Source: Ptiloglossa arizonensis
Taxonomy: Eukaryota > Arthropoda > Insecta > Hymenoptera > Colletidae
Direction of reading: 5' to 3'
Length of the DNA stretch: 64,000 bases
NCBI RefSeq assembly: GCF_051014685.1
Contig: NW_027478596.1
Span: forward strand, 682,001 to 746,000
How positions within the stretch are numbered: position 1 is the first letter of the stretch; the number at the start of each line of letters is the position of its first letter. The notes below the pieces were generated by a model. That model made no database searches and was not told the origin of the DNA. It saw only the letters and a program-made list of their open reading frames with translations. Below are positions 32,469 to 46,700 of the stretch, piece by piece. The translations under genes were made by a program, and so were the position numbers.

Positions 32469-33640
32469 TTACCATGTACGAGTATGTGTGATCTGCCGAG
32501 CAATTATCCAATCTTTAACTTCTTTTTGCTCGCTTGCTCGTATCTCAGTCCGGCCACCCCTGCTTGTTGCATAAGCAAGTGACCGGCCGTGGAGGTGGAC
32601 CGAACGCTCGATCGCTGTCTCTTCTGGTGCGTCCGCTTTGAGAGAGAATATGCTGCGAACACAGGGGCAGGTGTTCGCACCGGACCCTGCGGAAGTCCTT
32701 GTGCCACAAGACCCTCTCTTTGTCATCCTCCGTGAGTCAGGTCCACGCTTTGCGTGGTTCCTGACGCTGTGTTGGGAGAAACGGGGCACTCTATATGAGT
32801 GGACGGCGTCGAGCATTTCCTCTTTAATCGGGCCCACTGAGGGGAAACGGGACCGACCTAGTAGGAGCAACTCCACGGTTCGTGTCGCGTATTTCCCAAT
32901 TTCGCCTAATTTTTCCATAATGTAATTGCTCGGCAGAATTAAACGAGGAGATCAAAGGAACATTGATTCCGTCCATCTCTGCAGTTAGAATAAGTTAGTT
33001 TTAAGGCTGTGATCTGCCAAGCAATTATCCAATCTTTAGCTTAATTTTGCTCGCTTCCTCGTTCCTCGGTCCGGTCACCACTGCTTCTTGTACAAGCAAG
33101 TGGCCAGCCGTGTAAGTAGACCGAACGGTCTATCGCCGTCTCTTCCGGTGTGTCCGCTTCCAGAGGGGGCATGTTGCGACCACAGGAGCAGGCATTTTTG
33201 CCGGTCCCTGCGAAAGTCTCCAAAATAAGACCCTCTCGTCGTAAAGATGGAGAAACGGGGCACTCCTCTAGGGGAGTGGTAGGCGTCGTTCGTTTTCTCT
33301 GGAAACGGAACCACGGAGGGGAAACGGGATATACCTAGTAGGACCAACTGCACGGTTCGTGTCGCGTCTTTCCCAATTTTGCCTAATTTTTCCATAATGT
33401 AATTGCTTGGCAGAACTAAACAAGGAGATCGAAGGAAAATTGATTCCTTCCATCTCTTTGGTTTAGTATCTTCGTCTGTATCGCGTGTCGAGGGAGATCG
33501 ATGGAACTTTGATTCCATCTATCTCTCTCCTGGTCTCCGCTCGCAGCAACCTCCACGTGGTGAGACCTGGTAATCGGTATTACTCGCGACGAAGTATCAC
33601 TTACCACGAGTAACGCCGAGCTAATTGGCTGCGAACTTAG
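32469..33640. repeat. Outer unit of right palindrome arm, two tandem copies
   Basis: Two copies of the GC-richer unit. Each begins with a CTGCC(G/A)AGCAATTATCCA string (32492 and 33013) and contains CTCGCTT and the GTAGGA(G/C)CAACT(C/G)CACGGTTCGTGTCGC block. The second copy extends to the CCACGTGGTGAGACCTGG end. The left arm has one copy only. Frames in the copies differ by indels, so no conserved protein is supported. Confidence 0.75.
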
Positions 33641-33715
33641 AATAATTATTTACGATGTGAGAACAAGTAGAAAACAAGATTTTTGTAAGGCGTGTGAGAG
33701 CGTGAAGACGTTAAT
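33641..33715. other. Short transition between palindrome and 177-bp satellite
   Basis: 75 bp with no similarity that I can recognise to either neighbour. The satellite starts with GAAACCAATAACTGG at 33716. Confidence 0.6.
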
Positions 33716-35764
33716 GAAACCAATAACTGGAATGGCCTAGGGGAAAAGTACACACACCATTGTAATCGGGCGAGTTTCTACTTTCAGATGCAACAGGAAT
33801 TTCTCGAGTTCGTCAATCCGTTCGCGAGATATGGGAGTTTGAAGTTAAGGAATGGTTGAGAAACCATCAAAATTTTCGCTGGTCTGATACTCGAAAACAA
33901 TAACTGGAATGGCCTACGGGAAAAGTACACACACCATTGTAATCGGGCGAGTGTCTACTTTCAGGTGCAACAGGAATTTCTCGAGTTCGTCAATCCGTTC
34001 GCGAGATATGGGAGTTGGAAGTTAAGGAATGGTTGAGAAACTATCAAAATTTTCGCAATTCTGATGCTAGAATCGAATAACTGGAATGGCCTAGGGGAAA
34101 AGCACACACCATTGTAATCGGTCGACTTTCTACTATCAGATGCAGTAGGAAATAATCGAGTTCGTCAATCCGTTCGCGAGATATGGGAGTTTGAAGTTAA
34201 GGAATGCTTGAGAAACCATCAAAACTTTCGCAAGTCTGATACCCGAAACCAATAATTACTATGATCTACGGCAAAAATACACATACCGTTGTAATCGGGC
34301 GAGTTTCTGCTTTCAGATGCAACAGAAATTTCTCGAGTTCGGCAATCCGTTCGCGAGATAAGGGAGCTTGAAGTTAAGGAATGCTTGAGAAACCATCAAA
34401 ATTTTCGAAAGTCTGATACTCGAAACCAATAACTACAAAGGCCTAGGGGAAAAATACACATACCGTTGTAATCGGGCGAGTTTCTACTTTCACATGCAAC
34501 AGGAATTTCTCGAGTTCGTCAATCCGTTCGTGAGATATGGAAGTGTGAAGTTAAGGAATGGTTGAGAAACCATCAAAATTTTCGCAAGTCTGATACTCGA
34601 AACCAATAATTACTATGGTCTACGGCAAAAATACACATACCGTTTTAATCGGGCGAGTTTCTGCTTTCACATGCAACAGAAATTTCTCGAGTTCGGCAAT
34701 CCGTTCGCGAGATATGGGAGTTTGAAGTTAAGGAATGCTTGAGAAACCATCAAAATTTTCGAAAGTCTGATACTCGAAACCAATAACTACGAAGCCCTAG
34801 GGGAAAAATACACATACCGTTGTAATCGGGCGAGTTTCTACTTTCACATGCAACAGGAATTTCCCGAGTTCGTCAATCCGTTCGCGAAATATCGGAGTTT
34901 GTATTTAAGAGATGGTTGAGAAACCATCAAAATTTTCGCAAGTCTGATATTCGATAACAACAACTGGAGTGGCCTAGGGGAAAAGCACACACAGCATAGT
35001 TATCGGGCGAGTTTCTACTTTCAGATACAACAGGAATTTCTCGAGTTCGTCAATCCGTTCGCGAGATATGGGAGTTTGAAGTTAAGGAATGGTTGAGAAA
35101 CCATCAAAATTTTCGCAAGTCTAATACTCGAAACCAATAACTGGAATGGCCTAGGGGAAAGGTACACACACCATTTTAATCGGGCGAGTTTCTACTTTCA
35201 GATGCAACACGAATTTCTCGAGTTCGTCAATCCGTTCGCGAGATATGGGAGTTTGAAGTTACGGAATGGTTGAGAGACCATCAAAATTTTCGCTGGTCTG
35301 ATACTCGAAACCAATAAGTGGAATGGCCTAGGGGAAAAATACACACACCATTGTACTCGGGCGAGTTTCTACTTTCAGATGCAACAGAAATTTCTCGAGT
35401 TCGTCAATCCGTTCGCGAGATATGGGAGTTTGAAGTTAAGGAATGGTAGAGAAACCATCAAAATTTTCGCAATTCTGATGCTAGAAACCAATAACTACAA
35501 TGGCCTAGGGGAAAAATACACATAGCGTTGTAATCGGGAGAGTTTCTTCTTCCAGATGCAACCGGAATTTCTCGTGTTCGTCAATCCGTTCGCGAGATAT
35601 GGGAGTTTGAAGGTAAGGAATGGTTGAGAAACCATCAAAATTTTCGCAAGTCTGATACTCGAAACCAATAAGTGGAATGGCCTAGGGGAAAAATACACAC
35701 ACCATTGTACTCGGGCGAGTTTCTACTTTCAGATGCAACAGAAATTTCTCGAGTTCGTCAATAC

Positions 35765-35781
35765 GTTCGCGAGATACGGGT
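35765..35781 (+). other. CENP-B-box-like motif, full core match
   Basis: GTTCGCGAGATACGGGT fits the mammalian CENP-B box core NTTCGNNNNANNCGGGN at all nine fixed bases. Most monomers have GTTCGCGAGATATGGGA at the same place, one C-to-T change away. Function in this organism is unknown. Confidence 0.55.
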
Positions 35782-36826
35782 GTTTGAAGTTAAGGAATGC
35801 TTGAGAAACCATCAAAATTTTCGCTGGTCTGATACTCGAAACCAATAACTGGAATGGCCTAGGGGAAAAGTACACACACCATTGTTATCGGGCGAGTTTC
35901 TACTTTCAGATGCAACAGGAATTTCTCGAAATCGTCAATCCGTTCGCGATATATGGGAGTTTGAAGTTAAGGAATGGTTGAGGAACCATCAAAATATTCG
36001 CTGGTCTGATACTCGAAACCAATAACTGGAATGGCCTAGGGGAAAAATACACATACCGTTGTAATCGGGCGAGTTTCTACTTTCACATGCAACAGGAATT
36101 TCTCGAGTTCGTCAATCCGTTCGCGAGATATGGGTGTTTGAAGTTAAGGAATGGTTGAGAGACCATCAAAATTTTCGCTGGTCTGATACTCGAAACCAAT
36201 AAGTGGAATGGCCTAGGGGAAAAATACACATTCCGTTGTAATCGATCGAGCTTCTGCTTTCAGATGCAACAGGAACTTCTCGAGTTCGTCAATCCGTTCG
36301 CGAGATATGGGAGTTTGAAGTTAAGGAATGCTTGAGAAACCATCAAAATTTTCGCTGGTCTGATACTCGAAACCAATAACTGGAATGGCCTAGGGGAAAA
36401 ATACACACACCATTGTACTCGAGCGAGTTTCTACTTTCAGATGCAACAGAAATTTCTCGAGTTCGTCAATCCGTTCGCGAGATATGGGTGTTTGAAGTTA
36501 AGGAATGGTTGACAGACCATCAAAATTTTCGCTTGTCTGATACTCGAAACCAATAACTGGAATGGCCTAGGGGAAAGGTACACACACCATTTTAATCGGG
36601 CGAGTTTCTACTTTCAGATGCAACAGGAATTTCTCGAGTTCGGCAATCCGTTCGCGAGATATGGGTGTTTGAAGTTAAGGAATGGTTGAGAGACCATCAA
36701 AATTTTCGCTGGTCTGATACTCGAAACCAATAAGTGGAATGGCCTAGGGGAAAAATACACACACCATTGTACTCGGGCGAGTTTCTACTTTCAGATGCAA
36801 CAGAAATTTCTCGAGTTCGTCAATAC

Positions 36827-36843
36827 GTTCGCGAGATACGGGT
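36827..36843 (+). other. CENP-B-box-like motif, full core match
   Basis: Second full-core copy (GTTCGCGAGATACGGGT), six monomers after the first, so probably copied by the higher-order duplication and not independent. Confidence 0.55.
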
Positions 36844-38754
36844 GTTTGAAGTTAAGGAATGCTTGAGAAACCATCAAAATTTTCGCTGGTCTGATACTCG
36901 AAACCAATAACTGGAATGGCCTAGGGGAAAAGTACACACACCATTGTTATCGGGCGAGTTTCTACTTTCAGATGCAACAGGAATTTCTCGAAATCGTCAA
37001 TCCGTTCGCGATATATGGGAGTTTGAAGTTAAGGAATGGTTGAGGAACCATCAAAATATTCGCTGGTCTGATACTCGAAACCAATAACTGGAATGGCCTA
37101 GGGGAAAAATACACATACCGTTGTAATCGGGCGAGTTTCTACTTTCACATGCAACAGGAATTTCTCGAGTTCGTCAATCCGTTCGCGAGATATGGGTGTT
37201 TGAAGTTAAGGAATGGTTGAGAGACCATCAAAATTTTCGCTGGTCTGATACTCGAAACCAATAAGTGGAATGGCCTAGGGGAAAAATACACACACCATTG
37301 TACTCGTGCGAGTTTCTACTTTCAGATGCAACAGAAATTTCTCGAGTTCGTCAATCCGTTCGCGAGATATGGGTGTTTGAAGTTAAGGAATGGTTGAGAA
37401 ACCATCAAAATTTTCGCTGGTCTGATAATCGAAACCAATAACTGGAATGGCCTAGGGGAAAAGTACACACACCATTGTAATCGGGCGAGTTTCTACTTTC
37501 AGATGCAACAGGAATTTCTCGAGTTCGTCAATCCGTTCGCGAAATATCGGAGTTTGGAGTTAAGAGATGGTTGAGAAACCATTAAAATTTTCGCAAGTCT
37601 GATATTCGATAACAACAACTGGAGTGGCCTAGGGGAAAAGTACACACAGCATTGCAATCGGGCGGGTTTCTACTTTCAGATACAACAGGAATTTCTCGAA
37701 ATCGTCAATCCGTTCGCGATATATGGGAGTTTGAAGTTAAGGAACGGTTGAGGAACCATCAAAATATTCGCTGGTCTGATACTCGAAACCAATAACTGGA
37801 ATGGCCTAGGGGAAAAATACACATACCGTTGTAATCGGGCGTGTTTCTACTTTCACATGCAACAGGAATTTCTCGGGTTCGTCCATCCGTTCGCGAGATA
37901 TGGAAGTGTGAAGTTAAGGAATGGTTGAGAAACCATCAAAATTTTCGCAAGTCTGATACTCGAAACCAATAACTACAGTGGCCTAGGGGAAAAATGCGCA
38001 TACCGTTGTAATTGGGAGAGTTTCTGCTTTCAGATGCAACAGAAATTTCTCGAGTTCGACAATCCATTCGCGAGATATGGGAGTTTGAAGTTAAGGAACG
38101 CTTGAGAAACCATCAAAATTTTCGGAAGCCTGATTCTCGAAACCAATAACTACAAAGGCCTAGGGGAAAAATACACATACCGTTGTAATCGGGCGAGTTT
38201 CTACTTTCACATGCAAGAGGAATTTCTCGAGTTCGTCGATCCGTTCGCGAGATATGGAAGTGTGAATTTAAGGAACGGTTGATAAACCATCAAAATTTTC
38301 GCAAGTGTGATAATCGAAACCAATAACTACAAAGGCCTAGGGGAAAAGTACACACACCGTTGTAATCGGGCGTGTTTCTACTATCAGATGCAACAGGAAT
38401 TTCTCGAGTTCGTCAACCCGTTCGCGAGATATGGAAGTGTGATATTAAGGAATGGTTGAGGAACCATCAAAATTTTCGCAAGTCTGATACTCGAAAACAA
38501 TAACAACAATGGCCCAGGGGAAAAACACACATACCGTTGTAATCGGGCGAGTTTCTGCTTTCAGATGCAATAGGAAATTCTCGAGTTCCTCAATCCGTTC
38601 GCGAGATATGGGAGTTTGAAATTAAGGAATGGTTGAGAAACCATCAAAATTTTCGCAAGTCTGATACTCGAAACCAGTAACTACCAAGGCCTATGGGAAA
38701 AATACACATACCTTTGTAATCGTGCGGGTTTCCACTCTCAGATGCAACAGGACT

Positions 38755-41027
38755 TTCTCGAGTTCATCAATCCATTAGCGAGACATGGGAGTTTGAAGTT
38801 AAGGTATGGTTGAGAAACCATCAGAATTTTCGCAATTCTGATACTCGAAATCAATAATTGGAATGGCCTAGGAGAAAAGTACACACACCCTTGTAATCGT
38901 GCGAGTTTCTACTTTCAGATGCAACAGGAATTACTCGAGTTCGTCATTCCGTTCTCGAGATATGGGAGTTTGAAATTATGGAATGGTGGAGAAACCATCA
39001 AAATTTTCGCTGGTCTGATACTCGAAACCAATAACTACAAAGGCCTAGGGGAAAAATGCAAATACCTTTGTAATCGGGCGAGTTTCCGGTTTCAGATGCA
39101 ACAGGAATTTCTCGAGTTCGTCATCCCGTTCGCGAGATATGGGAGATCGAAGTTAAGGAATGGTTGAGAAACCATCCATATTTTCGCAATTCTGATGCTA
39201 GAAACCAATAACTACAATGGCCTAGGGGAAAAGTAAACACACCATTGTAATCGGGCGAGTTTCTACTTTCACATGCAACAGGAATTTCTCGAGTTCGTCG
39301 ATCCGTTCGCGAGATATGGAAGTGTGAATTTAAGGAATGGTTGAGAAACCAGCAAAATTTTCGCAAGTCTGATAATCGAAACCAATAACTACAAAGGCCT
39401 AGGGGAAAAGTACACACACCATTGTAATCGGGCGTGTTTCTACTTTCAGATGCAACAGGAATTTCTCGAGTTCGTCGATCCGTTCGCGAGATATGGAAGT
39501 GTGAAGTTAAGGAATGGTTGAGAAACCATCAAAATTTTCGCAAGTCTGATAATCGAAACCAATAACTACAATGGCCTAGGGGAAAAATACGCATACCGTT
39601 GGAATCGGGCGAGCTTCTACTTTCACATGCAACAGGAATTTCTCGAGTTCGTCGATCCGTTCGCGAGATATGGAAGTGTGAAGTTAAGGAATGGTTGAGA
39701 AACCATCAAAATTTTCGCAAGTCTGATAATCGAAATCAATAACAACAATGGCCGGGGGAAAAAACACATACCGTTGTAATCGGGCGTGTTTCTACTCTCA
39801 GATGCAACAGGAATTTCTCGAGTTCGTCAACCCGTTCGCGAGATATGGGAGTTTGAAATTATGGAATGGTTGAGAAACCATCAAAATTTTCGCAAGTCTG
39901 ACACTCGAAACCAATAACTACAAAGGCCTAGGGGAAAAATACACATACCGCTGTAATCGGGCGAGATTCTACTTTCACATGCAGCAGGAATTTCTCGAGT
40001 TCATCAATCCGTTAGCGAGACATGGGAGTTTGAAGTTAAGGTATGGTTGAGAAACCATCAGAATTTTCGCAATTCTGATACTCGAAATCAATAATTGGAA
40101 TGGCCTAGGAGAAAAGTACACACACCCTTGTAATCGTGCGAGTTTCTACTTTCAGATGCAACAGGAATTACTCGAGTTCGTCATTCCGTTCGCGAGATAT
40201 GGGAGTTTGAAATTATGGAATGGTGGAGAAACCATCAAAATTTTCGCTGGTCTGATACTCGAAACCAATAACTACAAAGGCCTAGGGGAAAAATGCAAAT
40301 ACCTTTGTAATCGGGCGAGTTTCCGGTTTCAGATGCAACAGGAATTTCTCGAGTTCGTCATCCCGTTCGCGAGATATGGGAGATCGAAGTTAAGGAATGG
40401 TTGAGAAACCATCCATATTTTCGCAATTCTGATGCTAGAAACCAATAACTACAATGGCCTAGGGGAAAAGTAAACACACCATTGAAATCGGGCGAGTTTC
40501 TACTTTCACATGCAACAGGAATTTCTCGAGTTCGTCGATCCGTTCGCGAGATATGGAAGTGTGAATTTAAGGAATGGTTGAGAAACCAGCAAAATTTTCG
40601 CAAGTCTGATAATCGAAACCAATAACTACAAAGGCCTAGGGGAAAAGTACACACACCATTGTAATCGGGCGTATTTCTACTTTCAGATGCAACAGGAATT
40701 TCTCGAGTTCGTCGATCCGTTCGCGAGATATGGAAGTGTGAAGTTAAGGAATGGTTGAGAAACCATCAAAATTTTCGCAAGTCTGATAATCGAAACCAAT
40801 AACTACAATGGCCTAGGGGAAAAATACGCATACCGTTGGAATCGGGCGAGCTTCTACTTTCACATGCAACAGGAATTTCTCGAGTTCGTCGATCCGTTCG
40901 CGAGATATGGAAGTGTGAAGTTAAGGAATGGTTGAGAAACCATCAAAATTTTCGCAAGTCTGATAATCGAAATCAATAACAACAATGGCCGGGGGAAAAA
41001 AACACATACCGTTGTAATCGGGCGAGT
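38755..41027 (+). repeat. 7-monomer higher-order repeat (offset 1237 bp)
   Basis: 38755-39790 is repeated almost identically at 39992-41027. Shared rare variants are CATTAGCGAGACATGG/CGTTAGCGAGACATGG, AATAATTGGAATGG, CACACCCTTGTAATCGTGCG and GGCCGGGGGAAAAAA. Confidence 0.85.
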
Positions 41028-43457
41028 TTCTACTTTCACATGCAACAGGAATTTCTCGAGTTCGTCGATCCGTTCGCGAGATATGGAAGTGTGAAGTTAA
41101 GGAACGGTTGAGAAACCATCGAAATTTTCGCAAGTCTGACACTCGAAACCAATAACAACAATGGCCCAGGGGAAAAACACACATACCGTTGTAATCGGGC
41201 GAGTTTCTGCTTTCAGATGCAATAGGAAATTCTCGAGTTCCACAATCCGTTCGCGAGATATGGGAGTTTGAAATTATGGAATGGTTGAGAAACCATCAAA
41301 ATTTTCGCAAGTTTGACACTCGAAACCAATAACTACAATGGCCTAGGGGAAAAATACACATACCGCTGTAATCGGGCGAGATTCTACTTTCACATGCAGC
41401 AGGAATTTCTCGAGTTCCTCAATCCGTTCGCGAGATATGGGAGTTTGAAATTATGGAATGGTTGAGAAACCATCAAAATTTTCGCAAGTCTGACACTCGA
41501 AACCAATAACTACAAAGGCCGAGGGGAAAAATACACATACCGTTGTAATCGGGCGAGATTCTACTTTCACATGCAACAGGAATTTCTCGAGGTCGGCAAT
41601 CCGCTCGCCAGATATGGGAGTTTGAAGTTAAGGAATGGTTGAGAAACCATCAAAATTTTCGCGGGTATGATACTCGAAACCAATAACTACATAGGCCTAG
41701 GTGAAAAACACACATATCTTTGTAATCGGGCGGGATTCTACTTTAAGATGCAACAGGAATTTCTCGAGTTCGTCAATCCGTTCGCGAGATATGGGAGTTT
41801 GAGGTTAAGGAATGGTTGAGAAACCATCAAAATTTTCGCGGGTCTGATACTCGAAACCAATAACTACAAAGGCCTAGGGGAAAAACGCACCTACCTTTGT
41901 AATCGGTCGACTTTCTACTTTCAGATGCAACAGGAAATAATCGAGTTCGTCAAACCGTTCGCGAGATATGGGAGTTTGAAGATAAGGAATGCTTGAGAAA
42001 CCATCAAAATTTTCGCAAGTCTGATACTCGAAACCAATAATTACTATGATCTACGGCAAAAATACACATACCGTTGTAATCGGGCGAGTTTCTGCTTTCA
42101 GATGCAACAGAAATTTCTCGAGTTCGGCAATCCGTTCGCGAGATAAGGGAGTTTGAAGTTAAGGAATGCTTGAGAAACCATCAAAATTTTCGAAAATCTG
42201 ATACTCGAAACCAATAACTACAAAGGCCTAGGGGAAAAATACACATACCGTTGTAATCGAGCGAGATTCTACTTTCACATGCAACAGGAATTTCTCGAGT
42301 TCGTCAATCCGTTCGTGAGATATGGAAGTGTGAAGTTAAGGAATGGTTGAGAAACGACCAAAATTTTCGCAAGTCTGATAATCGAAAACAATACCTGGAA
42401 TGGCCTAGGGGAAAAGTACACACACCGTTGTAATCGTGCGAGTTTCTCCTTTCAGATGCAACAGGAATTTCTCGAGTTCGTCATTCCGTTCGCGAGATAT
42501 GGGAGTTTGAAGTTAAGGAATGGTTGAGAAACCATCAAAATTTTCGCTGGTCTGATACTCGAAACCAATAACTACAAAGGCCTAAGGGAAAAATGCACAT
42601 ACCTTTGTAATTGGGCGAGTTTCCAGTTTCAGATGCAACAGGCATTTCTCGAGTTCGTCATCCCGTTCGCGAGATATGGGAGTTTGAAGTTAAGGAATGG
42701 TTGAGAAACCATAAAAATTTTCGCTGGTCTGAGACTCGAAACCAATAACTACAAAGGCCTAGGGGAAAAATGCACATACCTTTGTAATCGGGCGAGTTTC
42801 CAGTTTCAGATGCAACAGGAATTTCTCGAGTTCGTCATCCCGTTCGCGAGATATGGGAGTTCGAAGTTTAGGAATTGTTGAGAAATCATCCATATTTTCG
42901 CAATTCTGATGCTAGAAACCAATAACTACAATGGCCTAGGGGAAAAGTAAACACACCATTGTAATCGGGCGAGATTCTACTTTCAGATGCGACAGGAATT
43001 TCTCGAGTCCGTCAACCCGTTCGCGAGATATGAAAGTGTGAAGTTAAGGAATGGTTGAGAAACCATCAAAATTTTCGCAAGTCTGATACTCGAAACCAAT
43101 AACAACAATGGCCCAGGGGAAAAACACACATACCGTTGTAATCGGGCGAGTTTCTGCTTTCAGATGCAATAGGAAATTCTCGAGTTCGACAATCCGTTCG
43201 CGAGATATGGGAGTTTGAAGTTAAGGAATGGTTGAGAAACTATCAAAATTTTCGAAAGTCTAATACTTGAAACCAATAACTACAAAGGCCTAGGGGAAAA
43301 ATACACATACCTTTGTAATCGGGCGAGCTTCCACTTTCAGATGCAACAGGAATTTCTCGAGTTCGTCTTTCCGTTCGCGAGATATGGGAGTTTGAAGTTA
43401 AGGAATGCTTGAGAAACCATCAAAATTTTCGCAAGTCTGATACTCGAAACCAATAAC

Positions 43458-46400
43458 TACCTTGGCCCAGGGGAAAAACACACATACCGTTGTAATTGGG
43501 AGAGTTTCCACTTTCAGATGCAACAGGAATTCCTCGAGTCCGTCACTCCGTTCGCGAGACATGGGAGTTTGAAGTTAAGGTGTGGTTGAGAAACCATCAG
43601 AATTTTCGCTGGTCTGGTACTCGAAACCAATAACTGGAATGGTCTAGGGGAAAAGTACACACACCATTGCAATCGGGCGAGTTTCTACTTTCTGATGCAA
43701 CAGGAATTTTTGAGTTCTTCAACCCGTTCGCGAGATATGGGAGTTTGAAGATACGGAATGGTTGAGAAACCATCAAAATTTTCGCAAGTCTGATACTCGA
43801 AACCAATAACTACAAGGGCCTAGGGGAAAAACACACACATCTTTGTAATCGGGCGAGATTCTACTGTCAGATGCAACAGGAATTTCTCGAGTTCGTTAAT
43901 CCGTTCGCGAGGTATGGGAGTTTGAAGTTAAGGAATGCTTGAGAAACCATCAAAATTTTCGAAAGTCTGATACTCGAAACCAATAACTACAAAGGCCTAG
44001 GGGAAAAATACACATATCTTTGTAATCGGGCGGGATTCTACTTTAAGATGCAACAGGAGTTTCTCGAGTTCGTCAATCCGTTCGCGAGATATAGGAGTTT
44101 GAAGTTAAGGAATGGTTGAGAAACTATCAAAATTTTCGAAAGTCTAATACTCGAAACCAATAACTACAAAGGCCTAGGGGAAAAATACACATACCTTTGT
44201 AATCGGGCGAGCTTCCACTTTCAGATGCAACAGGAATTTCTCGAGTTCGTCTTTCCGTTCGCGAGATATGGGAGTTTGAAGTTAAGGAATGCTTGAGAAA
44301 CCATCAAAATTTTCGCAAGTCTGATACTCGAAACCAATAACTACCTTGGCCCAGGGGAAAAACACACATACCGTTGTAATTGGGAGAGATTCCACTTTCA
44401 GATGCAACAGGAATTTCTCGAGTTCGTCATTCCGTTCGCGAGATATGGGAGTTTGAAGTTAAGGAATGGTTGAGAAACCATCAAAATTTTCGCTGGTCTG
44501 ATACTCGAAACCAATAACTACAAAGGCCTAAGGGAAAAATGCACATACCTTTGTAATCGGGCGAGTTTCCAGTTTCAGATGCAACAGGCATTTCTCGAGT
44601 TCGTCATCCCGTTCGCGAGATATGGGAGTTTGATGTTAAGGAATGGTTGAGAAACCATCAAAATTTTCGCTGGTCTGAGACTCGAAACCAATAACTACAA
44701 AGGCCTAGGGGAAAAATGCACATACCTTTGTAATCGGGCGAGTTTCCAGTTTCAGATGCAACAGGAATTTCTCGAGTTCGTCATCCCGTTCGCGAGATAT
44801 GGGAGTTCGAAGTTTAGGAATGGTTGAGAAACCATCCATATTTTCGCAATTCTGATGCTAGAAACCAATAACTACAATGGCCTAGGGGAAAAGTAAACAC
44901 ACCATTGTAATCGGGCGAGATTCTACTTTCAGATGCGACAGGAATTTCTCGAGTCCGTCAACCCGTTCGCGAGATATGAAAGTGTGAAGTTAAGGAATGG
45001 TTGAGAAACCATCAAAATTTTCGCAAGTCTAATACTCGAAACCAATAACTACAAAGGCCTAGGGGAAAAATACACATACCTTTGTAATCGGGCGAGCTTC
45101 CACTTTCAGATGCAACAGGAATTTCTCGAGTTCGTCTTTCCGTTCGCGAGATATGGGAGTTTGAAGTTAAGGAATGCTTGAGAAACCATCAAAATTTTCG
45201 CAAGTCTGATACTCGAAACCAATAACTACCTTGGCCCAGGGGAAAAACACACATACCGTTGTAATTGGGAGAGTTTCCACTTTCAGATGCAACAGGAATT
45301 CCTCGAGTCCGTCACTCCGTTCGCGAGACATGGGAGTTTGAAGTTAAGGTGTGGTTGAGAAACCATCAGAATTTTCGCTGGTCTGGTACTCGAAACCAAT
45401 AACTGGAATGGTCTAGGGGAAAAGTACACACACCATTGCAATCGGGCGAGTTTCTACTTTCTGATGCAACAGGAATTTCTTGAGTTCTTCAACCCGTTCG
45501 CGAGATATGGGAGTTTGAAGATACGGAATGGTTGAGAAACCATCAAAATTTTCGCAAGTCTGATACTCGAAACTAATAACTACAAGGGCCTAGGGGAAAA
45601 ACACACACATCTTTGTAATCGGGCGAGATTCTACTGTCAGATGCAACAGGAATTTCTCGAGTTCGTTAATCCGTTCGCGAGGTATGGGAGTTTGAAGTTA
45701 AGGAATGCTTGAGAAACCATCAAAATTTTCGAAAGTCTGATACTCGAAACCAATAAGTACAAAGGCCCAGGGGAAAAATACACATATCTTTGTAATCGGG
45801 CGGGATTCTACTTTAAGATGCAACAGGAGTTTCTCGAGTTCGTCAATCCGTTCGCGAGATATAGGAGTTTGAAGTTAAGGAATGGTTGAGAAACTATCAA
45901 AATTTTCGAAAGTCTAATACTCGAAACCAATAACTACAAAGGCCTAGGGGAAAAATACACATACCTTTGTAATCGGGCGAGCTTCCACTTTCAGATGCAA
46001 CAGGAATTTCTCGAGTTCGTCTTTCCGTTCGCGAGATATGGGAGTTTGAAGTTAAGGAATGCTTGAGAAACCATCAAAATTTTCGCAAGTCTGATACTCG
46101 AAACCAATAACTACCTTGGCCCAGGGGAAAAACACACATACCGTTGTAATTGGGAGAGTTTCCACTTTCAGATGCAACAGGAATTCCTCGAGTCCGTCAC
46201 TCCGTTCGCGAGACATGGGAGTTTGAAGTTAAGGTGTGGTTGAGAAACCATCAGAATTTTCGCTGGTCTGGTACTCGAAACCAATAACTGGAATGGTCTA
46301 GGGGAAAAGTACACACACCATTGCAATCGGGCGAGTTTCTACTTTCTGATGCAACAGGAATTTCTTGAGTTCTTCAACCCGTTCGCGAGATATGGGAGTT

Positions 46401-46700
46401 TGAAGATACGGAATGGTTGAGAAACCATCAAAATTTTCGCAAGTCTGATACTCGAAACCAATAACTACAAGGGCCTAGGGGAAAAACACACACATCTTTG
46501 TAATCGGGCGAGATTCTACTGTCAGATGCAACAGGAATTTCTCGAGTTCGTCAATCCGTTCGCGAGGTATGGGAGTTTGAAGTTAAGGAATGCTTGAGAA
46601 ACCATCAAAATTTTCGAAAGTCTGACACTCGAAACCAATAACTACAAAGGCCTAGGGGAAAAATACACATATCTTTGTAATCGGGCGGGATTCTACTTTA
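43458..46700 (+). repeat. 5- and 10-monomer higher-order repeats
   Basis: The CTACCTTGGCCCAGG monomer lies at 43458, 44341, 45226 and 46111 (spacing 883-885 bp, five monomers). The CTACTGTCAGATGC monomer lies at 43861, 45631 and 46516 (1770 and 885 bp). Adjacent monomers are copied in the same order, although the 44341 block differs, so the unit alternates between five and ten. Confidence 0.8.

Larger units (their letters stand above)
25195..33640. repeat. 8.4-kb imperfect inverted repeat (palindrome), centre about 29.2 kb
   Basis: Sequence near the left end (CCAGGTCTCACCACGTGG near 25260) reappears inverted near the right end (CCACGTGGTGAGACCTGG near 33553). Inner pairs lie at 26228/32190, 26371/32042 and 26460/31960, and the 285-bp units at 28.7-28.99/29.56-29.88 kb. 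Pair midpoints all fall between 29.2 and 29.4 kb. The arms are not perfect: the right arm has an extra copy of the outer unit, and the inner 540-bp repeats vary in number. It may be a fold-back type element, an inverted duplication, or a product of exchange between oppositely oriented arrays. Confidence 0.8.
35704..37300 (+). repeat. 6-monomer higher-order repeat in the 177-bp array
   Basis: A distinctive monomer (ATTGTTATCGGGCG, TTCTCGAAATCG, CGCGATATATGGG) appears at 35881 and 36943, 1062 bp apart, which is six monomers. Its neighbours (the monomer with AATACGTTCGCGAGATACGG) repeat with the same offset. Confidence 0.75.

Noticed and set aside
32638..32925. 95-codon open frame on the opposite strand of the right arm
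   Set aside because: It is antisense to the previous frame, is not preserved in the other copies, and has no recognisable motif.
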